Shown one piece after another: positions 47,597-59,676 of a stretch of 64,000 nucleotides of DNA. Below the pieces are notes generated by a model. The model worked only from the letters and a program-made list of their open reading frames with translations, searched no databases and was not told the origin of the DNA. The translations under genes were made by a program, and so were the position numbers. Origin of the DNA: Megalobrama amblycephala (taxonomy: Eukaryota > Chordata > Actinopteri > Cypriniformes > Xenocyprididae); the NCBI RefSeq assembly GCF_018812025.1, contig NC_063045.1, positions 60,017,839 through 60,081,838 of the forward strand, read 5' to 3'. Numbering within the stretch: position 1 is the stretch's first letter; the number at the start of each line of letters is the position of its first letter.

Positions 47597-47996
47597 TAGG
47601 GATACACCGATATGAAAATAACGATAATTCTTTATATTTGAAAGCCGATAACCAATATATATTGGCTGATAAATCTAAATCCAAATTTTTGTATAATTTG
47701 AGAGCCTGATTACAAAATCAAAAATCTCACTATTAAAAGCCATGTTCCAAGCACGCACCGATATGAACATTTTGGCCGATACCGATAATTCTTTATATTT
47801 GAAAGCCGATAACCGATATATTGGCCGATAAATTGAAATTGATTACAATTGATTGTCTCAGCTGAAGGAAATAATCCATTATTTAGCAGGTTTAATATAT
47901 TGGCCAAATTTTCTTATCTGGCCTATAACGATAACATTAAAAATCAACATATATCGGCCGATATCGATATGGTGGCCGATATATCGTGCATCCCTA
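47597..47996. mobile_element. hAT-like miniature element (400 bp)
   Basis: Ends TAGGGATACACCGATAT and, inverted, TAGGGATGCACGATATATC. The flanking octamers GTAAAAAC (47589-47596) and GTAAAATC (47997-48004) differ at one base, the 8-bp duplication expected of hAT. The interior duplicates a segment containing attctttatatttgaaagcc (near 47627 and 47787). It is rich in GGCCGATA words, like the 11-14 kb array but with different ends. Confidence 0.83.
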
Positions 47997-48004
47997 GTAA
48001 AATC

Positions 48005-49057
48005 TAAGAAGACTGGATGCTGTAAAAGTGTTACAATGATTCGTTTTGAGGGATGTTTCATTTGTTTAGGACAGGACATTTGTTACATATGTTATTTTGT
48101 AATTAATTTAAATGAAACACAATAATAGATACACATTATGTCAAAATTATAATACTCTTATGATTTGAATTGTTAAGTCTTTAATTGTTAAAACATGACA
48201 TGTTAATTTTATGGTAAATACATTTATCATGCATATCAAATGTCTCTCGCTCATTTGAATTGTATATTTATTGCTTTAAAATAGTAATTATTCATGGAAA
48301 GTGCTTTGAATATAGGCATATCATTCGTACCAACAGATGATGATTGAGCGCATGCTACGCTAGCTGTCCACGTCCCAGCGATCACATCAGACTCGCTACG
48401 ATTCATTTGCTGTACGTTAGCTTACACAGCTGCTGCACACATTTTAAAACTCGAGCTACAGTTCCCTTGACGCTACAACTGATGGCTGTGGGTTTTTTTT
48501 GCAGTGCATGATTTTTGCCATCAAATATTTTCACCCTTGAAAGCTATACCGTAAACCCAACTAATTGCATCTCCATTGGTTTAACAGAACCCGCTGCCGA
48601 CGTTACGGACAGATTTGCATAGCGCACATTAAAACCGGTGGTTGATTTGCATACCATCACTCTGGAACCTGCCGGCTTTAGGAGGACTGTGAGAGATGAT
48701 GGTGTGTTTATCTGGAGGGGTCGTAGCGCCAGTTCCTCTGCTGTCTTACCTCCAGGCATCCATCTGCAGATGTGAACCGCTGAGAGACCATGTGGCTGTT
48801 TGTTCACGCGCGCACACTAACACACACACGCACAAACGCACGAGCGCATGCTGAGAGAAAGAAGCCATTATGTCTATTACTGCAGTGCACTGTGGCAGCG
48901 GTGGACGGCACACTCCAAGAGATCAGTGTGTTGGCCACTCATGAAATGACCACATGTTGTGTGTTCTTACTAGCACAAAAGCCTCCAGGATGTGCACAGA
49001 ATTGAGATTTGAGACACGTAGACTGTGCTTGGAATGGAATACTAGCTTATTGATTAC
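48005..49057. other. non-coding interval
   Basis: No gene recognised. The minus-strand frame at 48544-48807 and plus frame at 48790-49005 show no domain. 48540-48780 is balanced in composition. Confidence 0.45.
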
Positions 49058-49163
49058 TATAGTGGTGTAACGGTACACATATTTGGGCCGAAAATTTGAT
49101 CTGCGATATGCATGTGTACATCGCTGTTTTCCCCTATGATGGAACAATATTGTTTATCAATAT

Positions 49164-52018
49164 TAGGGCTTTCAATGTTTACGCATGCGTTATTAATTCA
49201 AAATTCTTAATGCGTTAAAATAATTTAACGCAAATACGTTACTGAAGCACACGAAATTGCATCATTGATGTAATTTACGTCATGCCGTTAGATGATCTTA
49301 GAAGTTGGTAGTTTATCACTGAGCATCTACTATGGCACAAGCACCTGTAACCCTTGTAGGCGGAAATTTCTATTCTAACCTGATTTTGCTTCTCTGTTTG
49401 CGATCAGATCATTTTTAAGCCACTAAGTTTTCAGTCCAGTGATCTAGAGCTGCACAATTAATCATTAAAAGATCTTGATCTCGATTCAAACACCCATGCG
49501 ATCTCGTTCCTGAATGACAATGATTCGTCTGTGTATATTAAACCTTTGACAAAATCACACCGGAACATTCAAATCTGTGTTCGCACTGCTGCTGATCCAG
49601 AGAGAGCATGAAACAGCTTCACAAACAGTCTTTTCAACATCACAGTATGGTTGTGTCTGTTCAAATATTCAAATGATCACAGAAGCCCTGGGATAAAAGT
49701 TTATAGTTCAGATATAAACACTGATGTCTACAGTAGTGCTCAAAATCGAGCAAATCACCTTTTGAAAGTAATTTGGTGCTTCAAATAACGATTGTATTAA
49801 TTATATCGTTATGCTTTTGGCGACAAGTGACTGTTAGAAAATGTATTTGTCATTGAATCATTCATTCAAAAGATTTGTTCAAAAAATGCTGATTCATCCA
49901 ATAATATAAGAACTCAAAGAAGTGGAATATTTATGACTGAGTCATTGAATCATTGATTCATTCAAACTGATTTAAAAAAAAAAAATAATTCATAGCTGCA
50001 GCAATTAACATTTTGTCAGAACCTCTAATAAATTACATGTTATTTTGTTCAGTTTTTCTGTTCAGAATCGTGGGAGAAAATTGTGGTCTCTATTTGAAAA
50101 AAAAATGGTGTGATTCTCAATTTATCTTACAGTTCTACAATGATCCAGTAAGTGAATTCATTCAAACAATAAGTCCAAAATAGCGCTAATGTAAAGAAAA
50201 CAAGGCTGATTAAATAATCAGAGATGGCAGAGAGACTCACATTGTGTTTTCAGTGAATTATTCATTCCAGTGTGTGTTTCACTTTAAAACACAAGCTCTG
50301 TTAAATTCTGTGATTATTCCTGAAGAGTGCGAGGCCTCACGCATCGCGCTGTGTGAAATACAGACTGAACATCCCACCGCTGTATAGCCAGATGATACAT
50401 AAACTACGTTTCTCGGCTCGATAAAGCAAACCAGTGTCTCTCTAGTAAAGTTTTGATGGATGAGGATTGCAATCAAAGTAAAGACGATTGCAGAGATGTA
50501 CAGGAGTCGTACAGTGAGCACGAGTGAGTCTGTTATATTGATGTGCAAACTAACCATGTATGTGTGCTCTCGACGCACTGGTTTCAGTACATTGTTTCCA
50601 CACACATTCAGGGTAATGTTTTGTTTTAGTAATTCTGAATGGATTTGTGTACCCTAGTATATGCAGTCAAAGTCAAGATGGTTATTATTGGATGGTTTAG
50701 TTTTTTTTGCCATCTCCATGTAGTCCTGTTTGGTATCGCAACTTGACTTCTCTAAAATGTAAACAAACTTTTTTCTGTAATGTTTTTTATGGGTGGTTTG
50801 GTGCGCATAAATTTATGAATCATATGGACTCCTTATATCATTTGGTGTCCTTTTGGAGTCTCCATGTGTCCTTTTTGGAAAGACACCTAAATTTACCTTG
50901 AGAAAAGCTTTTTGTGAGAATCACCATTCAATATGATGGTTTACTTTGCTGGATATAGCAAGTGATGACAAAGTGAACGTGTTAAACAAGATAAATGGTA
51001 AATGATAAATGTATGCTTAATTTCATGAGAAGTACGCAATTAATCGTGATTAATCGCATCCTTTTTGTATGATTAATCGCGATTTAGTTGCACCCTTTGT
51101 ATAATTAATCGCCTCCTTTTATAGATTAATCGTGATTAGTCACACCCTTCTTGTATGATTAATCGCTATTAGTTGCACCCTGTTTTGTATTATTGCGATT
51201 AATCGCACCCTTTTGTATGATTAATCGTGATTAGTTGCATTCTTTTTGTATGATTAATTGCGATTAGTTGCATCCTTTTTGTATGATTAATTGCGATTAG
51301 TCGCACCATTTTGTATGATTAATTACGATTAGTCGCACCCTTTGTATGATTAATCACGATTAGTCACACCCTTTTGTGTGATTAATCACGATTAATTGCA
51401 CCTTTGTATGATTAATCGCGATTATTCACACCCCTTTGTATGATTAATCGCGATTAGTCGCACCCTTTTGTATGATTAATTGCGATTAGTCGCACCCTTT
51501 TTGTATAATTAATCCCCATTAATCACACCCTTTTTGTATGATTAATCGCGATTAGTCGCACCCTTTTGTATGATTAATCGCATTCAGTTGCACCCCTTGC
51601 ATTTTGTATGATAATCGCGATTAGTCGCACCTTTTTGTATAATTAATCCCCATTAGTCACACCCTTTTGTATGATTAATCCCCATTAGTCACAGCCTTTT
51701 GTATGATTAATCGCGATTAGTCGCACCTTTTTGTATAATTAATCCCCATTAGTCACACCCTTTTGTATGATTAATCCCCATTAGTCACAGCCTTTTGTAT
51801 GATTAATCGCGATTAGTCGCACCTTTTTGTATAATTAATCCCCATTAGTCACACCCTTTTGTATGATTAATCGCGATTAGTCGTGCGATTAGTCGCATTG
51901 CACCCTTTTGAGCGATTAATCGCGCACTTATCATGAAATTAAGCATACACCAATTCTCTTGTTTAACAAGTTCATTTTGTCATCATTTGCTAAAACTTGT
52001 AATCTATTGACAGCCCTA
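49164..52018. mobile_element. hAT-like non-autonomous element with perfect 8-bp duplication (2855 bp)
   Basis: Ends TAGGGCTTTCAAT (left) and, inverted, TAGGGCTGTCAAT (right). The octamer ATCAATAT lies directly outside both (49156-49163 and 52019-52026). An inner inverted pair (tgtatgcttaatttcatgag at 51012 and its inverse near 51945, with gatgacaaa and gttaaacaag) brackets a 32-bp minisatellite. The remaining interior (49250-50940) has no transposase. It holds what looks like a fragment of another repeat near 49456 (gctgcacaattaatcattaa). Short ORFs there have no domains. Confidence 0.88.
51043..51925. repeat. 32-bp minisatellite (about 27 units)
   Basis: The unit is GTATGATTAATCGCGATTAG then TCGCACCCTTTT, 31-33 bp. 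Variants are TAATCCCCATTAGTCAC and ATTAATTGCGATTAG. A three-unit block (about 94 bp) with one CGCGATT and two CCCCATT units is repeated in tandem near 51620 and 51719. The core TTAATCGCGATTAA is palindromic. Confidence 0.96.
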
Positions 52019-52263
52019 ATCAATATACTTTGATAATATAATATAAAATATAATTTAAAAAAAAGGAAGGGCACAGAGTGAGCTGATACCAGATAAGTGC
52101 ATGATCCAAGTCTTAAACATGAGACGGGCTTTATATTAAGCATAGTTTGTTCTGTAAACCACTATTTAAAAACATTGTTTGTTTTTTCCCCCTGCTGTAC
52201 CAAAAACTTACCAAACTCAACTTCAAAACCGAGGTATCAGTATCATATAATGTTGCACCCCTA

Positions 52264-53084
52264 CAAAATAAGGGTTATATTTGGTGAATATTTGCAGCAT
52301 TCTTAGAATACATTCAACAAAAATAGTATATGTTGTATGGTAGTTTGCCAACACAGCATTTGCTTTTTTGTTTCCGACTGCAGCAGATTTAGTTTTCGCT
52401 GTTAATATTCTGCCCAGCTGAACCAATAAGACTATTAATATGAGCACAACAGCGGGAACATCGGCTCTGTTTGGCAGCCTCGACTACGAATGCGCTTTAC
52501 TCGCCAACTCAACTTTTAGTGCCAAATGCTATTGTGTAAACATAACTACATTGATTTTGATACTGATGTAAACAATCACGCTGCTCTAAAGGCCAGCAGA
52601 CGTTCTCCAGAGGATAGAAAGATCTCTCACATTCTCTCTACTTCTGTCTTTGTCTCTGTGGATGGATTCTCTGCCAGCTCCACAATGCCAGAGTTGTTTA
52701 TTGATTACTGGCACACCTGAGCATCTTGTAAACACTGTTGCTAGAGTTTGCAGTAGAAATTAGAGACACCAAACTCTGGTGTTCATGAGCAGATGGTTTA
52801 CAGCAGCCTGAGGCTAACGTCACTAACTGTTAAAGTTCAGTGTGTGCTTCGTCCTGCAGTGCTTGTTGAAGAGAAGTGTGCTGTTACTTTATTAAAGAAT
52901 CAATTTTCACCTGCTGGATGAAAATAAAAAAATCTCACTGACTTGCATTAAAGAAGGGACTCGAGCCAACCACCTAGTAACTACCTAGCAACCAGCTTAG
53001 AAGCGTACTTTAACCTGCTCAGAATATGCTTTAGAACAACATTCTGGCAACTTATCCTAGTGACGGCAACTTTTGCATATGTCA
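52264..53084. other. non-coding interval
   Basis: No gene recognised. A weak TAGCAAC-type repeat patch lies at 52965-53065. Confidence 0.45.
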
Positions 53085-53616
53085 ATATTAATTAATTGAT
53101 TTAATAGTTTTAATTAATTAATTAATTACTTATATGTTTTTATCTAAACTATTTATAAAAAATAAAAATGTATTTATTTATTTTTTATATTTATTTATTT
53201 ATAACTGTTATTTAAATAAATAAAAACAGATTTATAAATGATTTATACATTTTTATTTAAATTTAGTTACATTTTATATACATATTTATGTATTATTTAT
53301 AAATCAGTTTTTATTTAAATAAATAAATAAATATGTATTTATAAATCAGTTTATTTTTGTACATATACATTATTTATTATTATTTATTAATTTATTTATA
53401 TTTTTTATTTAAAAAAACATTTATAAATGATTTATACATGCATTTATTTATAGTTCATTTTTATTTGAATAAATAAATAAATGAAAAAGAATTTATAAAT
53501 AATATTTAATATTTAAAAGTATGTATATATATTTTTTATTTAGACATCTATTATATTATTATATAATAAATATAATTTTTTTTTATTATTAGTTTTATTG
53601 TATTTTTTATAGAGAA

Positions 53617-53694
<78 letters not shown>

Positions 53695-53820
53695 ATTTTA
53701 TAAAAAATAAATATATATTGTTAATACATATTTATTTTATTTATTTTGACATTTTCATTATTAGTTTTTAATAATAAAATTTTAAATTCATTATAAAAAA
53801 CTATTAATTTTACAGTGGAA
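53085..53820. repeat. TTTA-rich low-complexity region with (TA)n
   Basis: Repeated ttatttattta and aaataaataaata words, an atttataaat motif repeated many times, and a TA run at 53620-53689. Confidence 0.9.
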
Positions 53821-54786
53821 ATAATAACTACAGTAGCTATTTTGTTTTGTCAGAAACTAGGTTAGCAGATAACTTCTCTGTAAGGGATGACAGTGTTACA
53901 CACATATAGAAACCCTTATAAACTGTGTGTAATGTAACATCAGTTGTTTTGTTTCTGTTGTAATAAAGATTATCTAGTTAAAAATGCTCAAGTCTACATA
54001 CTGAAGCAGGATCCAAATAGTTGACCCCGGTCAAGAGAATTTACTGAATGAAGCAGACGATAACATGTCAGGAAGGATGGATTGCACATGCACTCCGTCC
54101 GTTCTGTCCTCTCTCGAATGGAATTCAAAGTAAAATCAGGAATCTCGCTGTGATAAAAACAACACTATCTCTTTCTCACCCCGTTCTCTTGTCACGGAGC
54201 CCGAGGGCAACGTGCCTGCCTGTTACCATGGAGACGTAATAGTTTTCCTTCCTGTAATGTGATATGTCTTATCAGGTTCAGGTCGGAAAAAAAATTCTTC
54301 GCAGCTTTTTTATTTCATGCATCGTTAAACGTTTTTGAGCACTTTGCACAGAAGGCACGTCAGCGTCACCTCGTCCATACATCAAAGTGTGAGGAAGCAG
54401 CTGGAAGCATGGCTTTAATAAAGCGCTTTGTTTTTCTTTTACACACTTTTAACAGTTTAATATCCGCCTTAATTCAACGCTCAGAGTTCAGACCCAAACG
54501 CCTTCAAAATAACAAAGCTGATCCAGTCGTGATGTGACAAGTCATGTACAGGCGATTCTTCAGTCAGCATTAGTTTTAAACAGTAATGCTTTAAAAAAAA
54601 CAATCATTGCAGTTTTAAAGGATTATAATAGCTTTAAATGTCTGATTGTATCTCTTTAAATAGTATTACTTAACTTTTAAGTGTTGAAGTGTTACATTTG
54701 CCAGGATTTCTGAATTTTGAGTTTATCCTAAACTTTTTAATTTCCCCTCTATAATAAATTTATATATTTATGAAACATTTTTCTTT
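53821..54786. other. non-coding interval
   Basis: No gene or recognised repeat; the 54048-54537 plus-strand frames have no domain. Confidence 0.45.
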
Positions 54787-54836
54787 TGCATGTTAAACAT
54801 ATTTACTTATTTTAATGTATTTATATTAGGTTTGTG

Positions 54837-54840
<4 letters not shown>

Positions 54841-54925
<85 letters not shown>
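54841..54925. repeat. (TA)n microsatellite
   Basis: About 42 TA units directly abutting the left end of the foldback element, which inserts at TA. Confidence 0.95.
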
Positions 54926-54926
<1 letters not shown>

Positions 54927-54929
<3 letters not shown>

Positions 54930-55861
54930 TACAGTCCAAAAGTTTGGAACCACTAAGATTTTTTATGTTTTTAAAAGAAGTTTCGTCTGCTCACCAAGGC
55001 TACATTTATTTAATTAAAAATACAGTAAAAACAGTAATATTGTGAAATATTATTACAATTTAAAATAACTGTTTTCTATTTGAATATATTTCACAAAGTA
55101 ATTTATTCCTGTGATCAAAGCTGAATTTTCAGCATCATTACTCCAGTCTTCAGTGTCACATGATCCTTCAGAAATCATTCTAATATGCTGATCTGCTGCT
55201 CAAGAAACATTTAATGTGTACAATTGTACAAAATATTTGTGTACAATATTTTTTTTCAGGATTATTTGATGAATAGAAAGTTCAAAAGAACAGTGTTTAT
55301 CTGAAATCTAATCTTTTGTAACATTATAAATGTCTTTACTGCCACTTTTGATTGATTTAATGCATCCTTGCTGAATAAAAGTATTCATTTCTTTATTTTC
55401 TTTTCAAAAAATTAAAAATAAAAATTCGTACTGACCCCAAACTTTTGAACGGTAGTGTATAATGCTACAGAAGCTTTGTATTTCAGATAAATGCTGTTCT
55501 TTTGAACTTTCTATTCATCAAGGAATCCTGAAAAAAAAAGTACACAACTGTTTTCAACATTGAAAATAATCATAAATGTTTCTTGAGCAGCAAATCAGCA
55601 TATTAGAATGATTTCTGAAGGATCATGTGACACTGAAGACTGGAGTAATGATGCTGAAAATTCAGCTTTGCATCACAGGAATAAATTACTTTGTCAAATA
55701 TATTTAAATAGTACACAGTTATTTTAAATTGTAATAATATTTCACAATATTACTGTTTTTTACTGTATTTTTAATTAGATAAATGTAGTCTTGGTGAGCA
55801 AACGAAACTTCTTTTAAAAACATAAACAATCTTAGTGGTTCCAAACTTTTGGACTGTACTG
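54927..55861. mobile_element. complete foldback element with CAGTACAGTCC ends (935 bp)
   Basis: Ends CAGTACAGTCCAAAAGTTTG on both sides, inverted, with TA outside each. The arms stay paired for about 380 bp (54927-55309 with 55481-55861): ctgctcaccaaggctacattt, gctgaattttcagcatcatt, cacatgatccttcagaaatc and ttctattcatc all recur inverted. The loop is about 170 bp. There is no transposase. TA-flanked CAGT ends suggest mobilisation by a Tc1/mariner transposase. Partial relatives are at 23216-24590 and 47085-47335. Confidence 0.93.
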
Positions 55862-55960
55862 TATATATATGTATATATATGTGTGTGTGTGTGTTTACAT
55901 ATATAAACAAAAAAGTTTGTTAGAAACGATTAATCGCAATTAATCAATTTGACAGCACTA

Positions 55961-56034
<74 letters not shown>

Positions 56035-56199
56035 GTGTATGTGTGTGTATTTATTTTTTTATTTTTTTATTTTTAATTCTGAACTAATGACATAATTTAT
56101 ATATGTAATATATTTTTATATTTATATATTTTTTACCTTTTCCTACATTTTATTCAGAAGAAATGTTTTACTTTTGCATGTTGAACATATATATATATA

Positions 56200-56259
<60 letters not shown>

Positions 56260-56330
56260 TAGTGCTGTCAAAATTGTCAAATTTTGATTAATTACATCTA
56301 ACGTAAAAGTTTTTGTTTATATATGTGTGT

Positions 56331-56402
<72 letters not shown>

Positions 56403-56480
56403 TATATTATATAAACAAACTTTTATCTTAGTTGCTATTAATTTTGTGATTATGTGATTATATAATATGACAACTAACAA
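55862..56480. repeat. TA/GT tracts with two opposed TTAGTGCTGTCAAA ends
   Basis: TA runs at 55966-56029, 56187-56254 and 56335-56394. A fragment ending gattaatcgcaattaatca then ttgacagcactaa (about 55927-55964) points into the first run. Another starting ttagtgctgtcaaaattg (56259) leaves the second. The fragments are short ends of the GATTAATCGC repeat family. Confidence 0.85.
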
Positions 56481-57905
56481 ATGTTAACTAATATATAACA
56501 TAATGATATATAATCATATAATAAATGACAACTAATAAATCTGCTAAATAAAAAAAATCATAACACTTCTAAACATTTCTAGCAGTTCCAGTTTCACTTG
56601 TTGCGTAAAGGCTTTTTCTTTAAAAAAGAGAAAAATCAATATCAAAATCCTGTTGAAGGTTGGTCTGATCTTTATTCACAGAGTGAAATTTTTTAACACA
56701 GATGAAACATATTTTGAAGAAGATTTATTTGTCAAGTGGTCAAAAGAGCCTCTCACTGAAGAATCACTCATCTACTTGATTCTTCACCCAGTCGGACAGA
56801 ATGATTGAACACAGACACTTCAATAATCCATCCGTCTGGCCCACGAACTCTACAGCTGTAGGACAGGTGCTTCAGTGTTTCTCTTCAGGTCAGAGGTCAG
56901 CGCTTTGAAATCTGTCAGGTCACAGAGCGGCTGTAAGTCTGAGCTGTTTTCCTCTTCTCTCAAAGAGGGATCCTTTTACCAGGTTATCTGAGCATTGTTA
57001 TGCATTACTAAGGGATTTTATGTACTTAAATGTTTTTTTACTTAGTGAACACTAGTAATTAACCAACAATTTCTGGATCGGTCCAATTCATGAATGAATC
57101 GTTCAGTGCGAACAGGTTCATTGAAAAGAATCAACTCGTTCACGAATCGGACAGCACTCAATATGGTGTTTTTCTTCTAAATATTTTCAATTTTACAGTT
57201 TGTATCACTCATGAAAATAATTTAGATAAAGATAAGCAGATGATGCCAGAGTTTTTTTCAATCATTTTCTCAGAAATTAGGTCAAAAACGGCCATTAAGA
57301 GCAGCGTTTCACAGGCCAAATGGACATAAGATCAATACTGGAGGCGGGAATTCACCTGCCCAAACGAGGTCTCGTTCTCATTGGTCAAGGTGGTTTCTCT
57401 CTGGGCGGTTCCGTCCAATTAAGACTGAACGCTGGAGATCAATACTGGCAGAATGTGCCACGGCTGGAAAGGCAAATATCCATCCACAAAGTCCATCTAT
57501 AAAGGTCTGTGCCACTGGGCAAACCTCTCTGTCCAATTAACACACAATGGTGTAGATGCGATATCCACTGTGAGCCATTTACCACAGTCAACGGGCGGCG
57601 ATTAAAACAGCCCGAGAGAGAGAGGATAACAGCCTTAGCTCAATGTATCAGTTTAACTGCAGCGCTTTCACCTTGATTGCGTTTGCGTCTTGGTGTGAGC
57701 GTGTGTGTGGGAAGCGTGCTGGCTGCAGTCTGGGTAGTTGAAGCTCATGGAGGCTGATGCAAGAAAAACATGAAAGATGATTTTCAGACTAGCTGGATTC
57801 TGTTTTCTTCTAACCATCTTATGAGATTTGACTCTCTTTTCTCTGCTTGGCTGCGTTCAGAATGGAATACTAGTGTACTGCTTACTGCATACTACACTGC
57901 ATATA
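56481..57905. other. non-coding interval
   Basis: No gene recognised. 57300-57740 is less AT-rich with one 60-codon frame of no known domain. Confidence 0.45.
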
Positions 57906-58050
57906 CTGTATACTGTGTAGGGGTTGGCGATATGGCAAAAATATTATATCACTATTTTGTTAAGGCAAGATCGTGATCCATGATCTTATCACAATTCCTT
58001 TTCATGTTGGTTTTTAAGAGAATTTTTCAAGTTACTGAGCAGTACAGTCA
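57906..58050. repeat. possible hAT-like repeat end
   Basis: gtaggggttggcgatatggca followed by aaaatattatatcac and cgtgatccatgatctt resembles cyprinid repeats starting TAGGGCTGGGCGATATGGC. No right end was found. Confidence 0.45.
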
Positions 58051-58134
58051 AACTAATTTCTCTTTTAAAAATAGCATTACAATATAACAAAACCAAGCAA
58101 TGTTTTAAACAGTAGTATGATCTCATTTTTAAAC

Positions 58135-58217
58135 GCAATATCACACTTGTAGCCATGCAATATTGCTCTATATCAGCACGGCTGTGATTTGGCCGTAGGC
58201 TACAAGTGTGATATTGC
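58135..58217. repeat. perfect 20-bp inverted repeat
   Basis: GCAATATCACACTTGTAGCC (58135-58154) and its exact complement (58198-58217) enclose a 43-base loop that also contains cagcacggctg. It is probably part of a dispersed fish repeat. Confidence 0.9.
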
Positions 58218-58910
58218 TTTTATACAACAGTTTGACGTCACAAGTGTGTAAATTAATAAGAAACAACCACAGAGTGTCTTCAAAACCCTCTTTTGTGCAG
58301 AACTACTTCCTTCTGCCATGGATTCAAATCTCAAGTTGACAGTTTAACAGTTGAGCCCAAGCCTCCGTTACTAATTATAAAGTGTCACTTTAGAACTATT
58401 AACGAAGGAACGTTGAGTCGCTTCATTGAAGCTTATTGAGTATTATGACAGAACAAGTGTATTACCTGCATCTAGCTGATATTCTTCAGGTCAATCTTAT
58501 ATGCATAATCACAAAATAAGTTTGAATGTCTGCTGAGGAAAGCGATATTTTTGTCCTTTTAACATTAAGGGGATTTCCCATGACAGCACTAGTCAATGCA
58601 TTTGTCAGTTGCGTCTTATAAGGTGATGTTTAAAGTAAAAACATCATCCTCGTTTACAACCTTGTTTCAGTCCCTTTCAATTAAAAAGTCTTTGCTTCTG
58701 ACTCACTCAGTTTTTGTTGCCATCTATTGGTGAAATAATGTAACTAACGAAGTTGAAATCACAATCACCAATGGACTCTTTCTTAATACCAAATATGGCA
58801 TGTTATTTAAATAAAATATTGTTTATTGAACATTATTAGCCAGTATAAGTTTGCACAATAGGAAATAAACACAAACAAAGAGTTAAAAAAGTTATGGGAC
58901 AGGATTTCAG
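58218..58910. other. non-coding interval
   Basis: No gene or recognised repeat. Confidence 0.45.
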
Positions 58911-59650
58911 TTAAAGGGTTAGTTCACCCAAAAATGAAATTTCTGTCATTAAGTACTCACCCTCATGTTTTCCCAAACCCGTAAGACCTTTGTTTGTCTT
59001 CGGAACACAAACTGAGATGTTTTTGATGAAATCCGAGGGTATTTGATCCACTCATAGGCAGCAACGTCATTGCACCTTTTGAGGTCCAGAAAGGTATTAA
59101 AGTCAAGTCAAGTCACCTTTATTTATATAGCGCTTTTTACAATGTAGATTGTGTCAAAGTAGCTTTACATTGATAACTGGTACATTATTTTGGCTGCACA
59201 GCAGCTCTTAAAGAATAGTGTCAATGCAGGCAGATCAAAGCACTGTTGAATGTCAAGTGTCCCCAACTAAGCAAGTCAAAGGCGACAGTGGCAAGGAACC
59301 CAAACTCCAACAGGTGACATCAGGTGGCAAACAAGTGTCAAATATGTGTTAAAATGGAGAAAAAACCTTGGGAGAAACCAGAAACCGGGGGGCCAGTTCT
59401 CCTCTGGCGAACAGTGCTTTGTTACGACTCAGGTTGTATTAAAGACCTCGTTAAAAACGGCGACGTGACTACAGGAGTGGTTCAACCTTAATTTATTCAG
59501 CAAATTTGTCTGTCCCCTGTCATACTGGTAAGCTATTTTCGTTGCTGTGCTTCAGCGTTTACGTCCGAACGGCAGCTCGGTATTGGCCGGATCTGGTCAC
59601 GTGAACAACACGACGCATAGATCTATTCAGCCAAATGTGTTCAGCCAAAT
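58911..59650. mobile_element. TTAA element beginning AGGGTTAGTTCACCC, truncated and interrupted
   Basis: Starts TTAA then AGGGTTAGTTCACCCAAAAA and follows a recognised cyprinid element (tactcaccctcatgttt, ttgtcttcggaacacaaac, gaggtccagaaaggta). After a 333-bp insert it resumes (acctcgttaaaaacg, gagtggttcaacctt). No inverted right end is seen, so the right limit is approximate. Confidence 0.8.
59103..59435. mobile_element. SINE-like dispersed insert with 9-bp target duplication
   Basis: The insert begins tcaagtcaagtcaccttta then tttatatagcgcttttta. It contains gcaggcagatcaaagcactg and aaaccttgggagaaaccaga, a sequence widespread in fish genomes. GTATTAAAG duplicates exactly on both sides (59094-59102 and 59436-59444) inside the host element. 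No tRNA-type A or B box could be identified, so the class is uncertain. Confidence 0.85.
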
Positions 59651-59676
59651 CTGTTAGCTCTGGAACAAGTAATAGA

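Larger units (their letters stand above)
49058..52263. mobile_element. possible outer hAT-like element split by the 49164-52018 element
   Basis: The left piece (49058-49163) begins TAGTGGTGTAACGGTACAC. The right piece (52027-52263) ends, read inverted, TAGGGGTGCAACATTATAT followed by a cctcggttttgaagt phrase. These resemble the two ends of a cyprinid TAGTGGTGTAACGGTAC element. No target duplication was found, so the pairing is tentative. Confidence 0.4.

Noticed and set aside
51043..51925. Regularly spaced TTAATCGCGATTAA palindromes as operator sites or a CRISPR array
   Set aside because: The 32-bp units are fully tandem, variable and inside a hAT-like element; no spacer or gene context.
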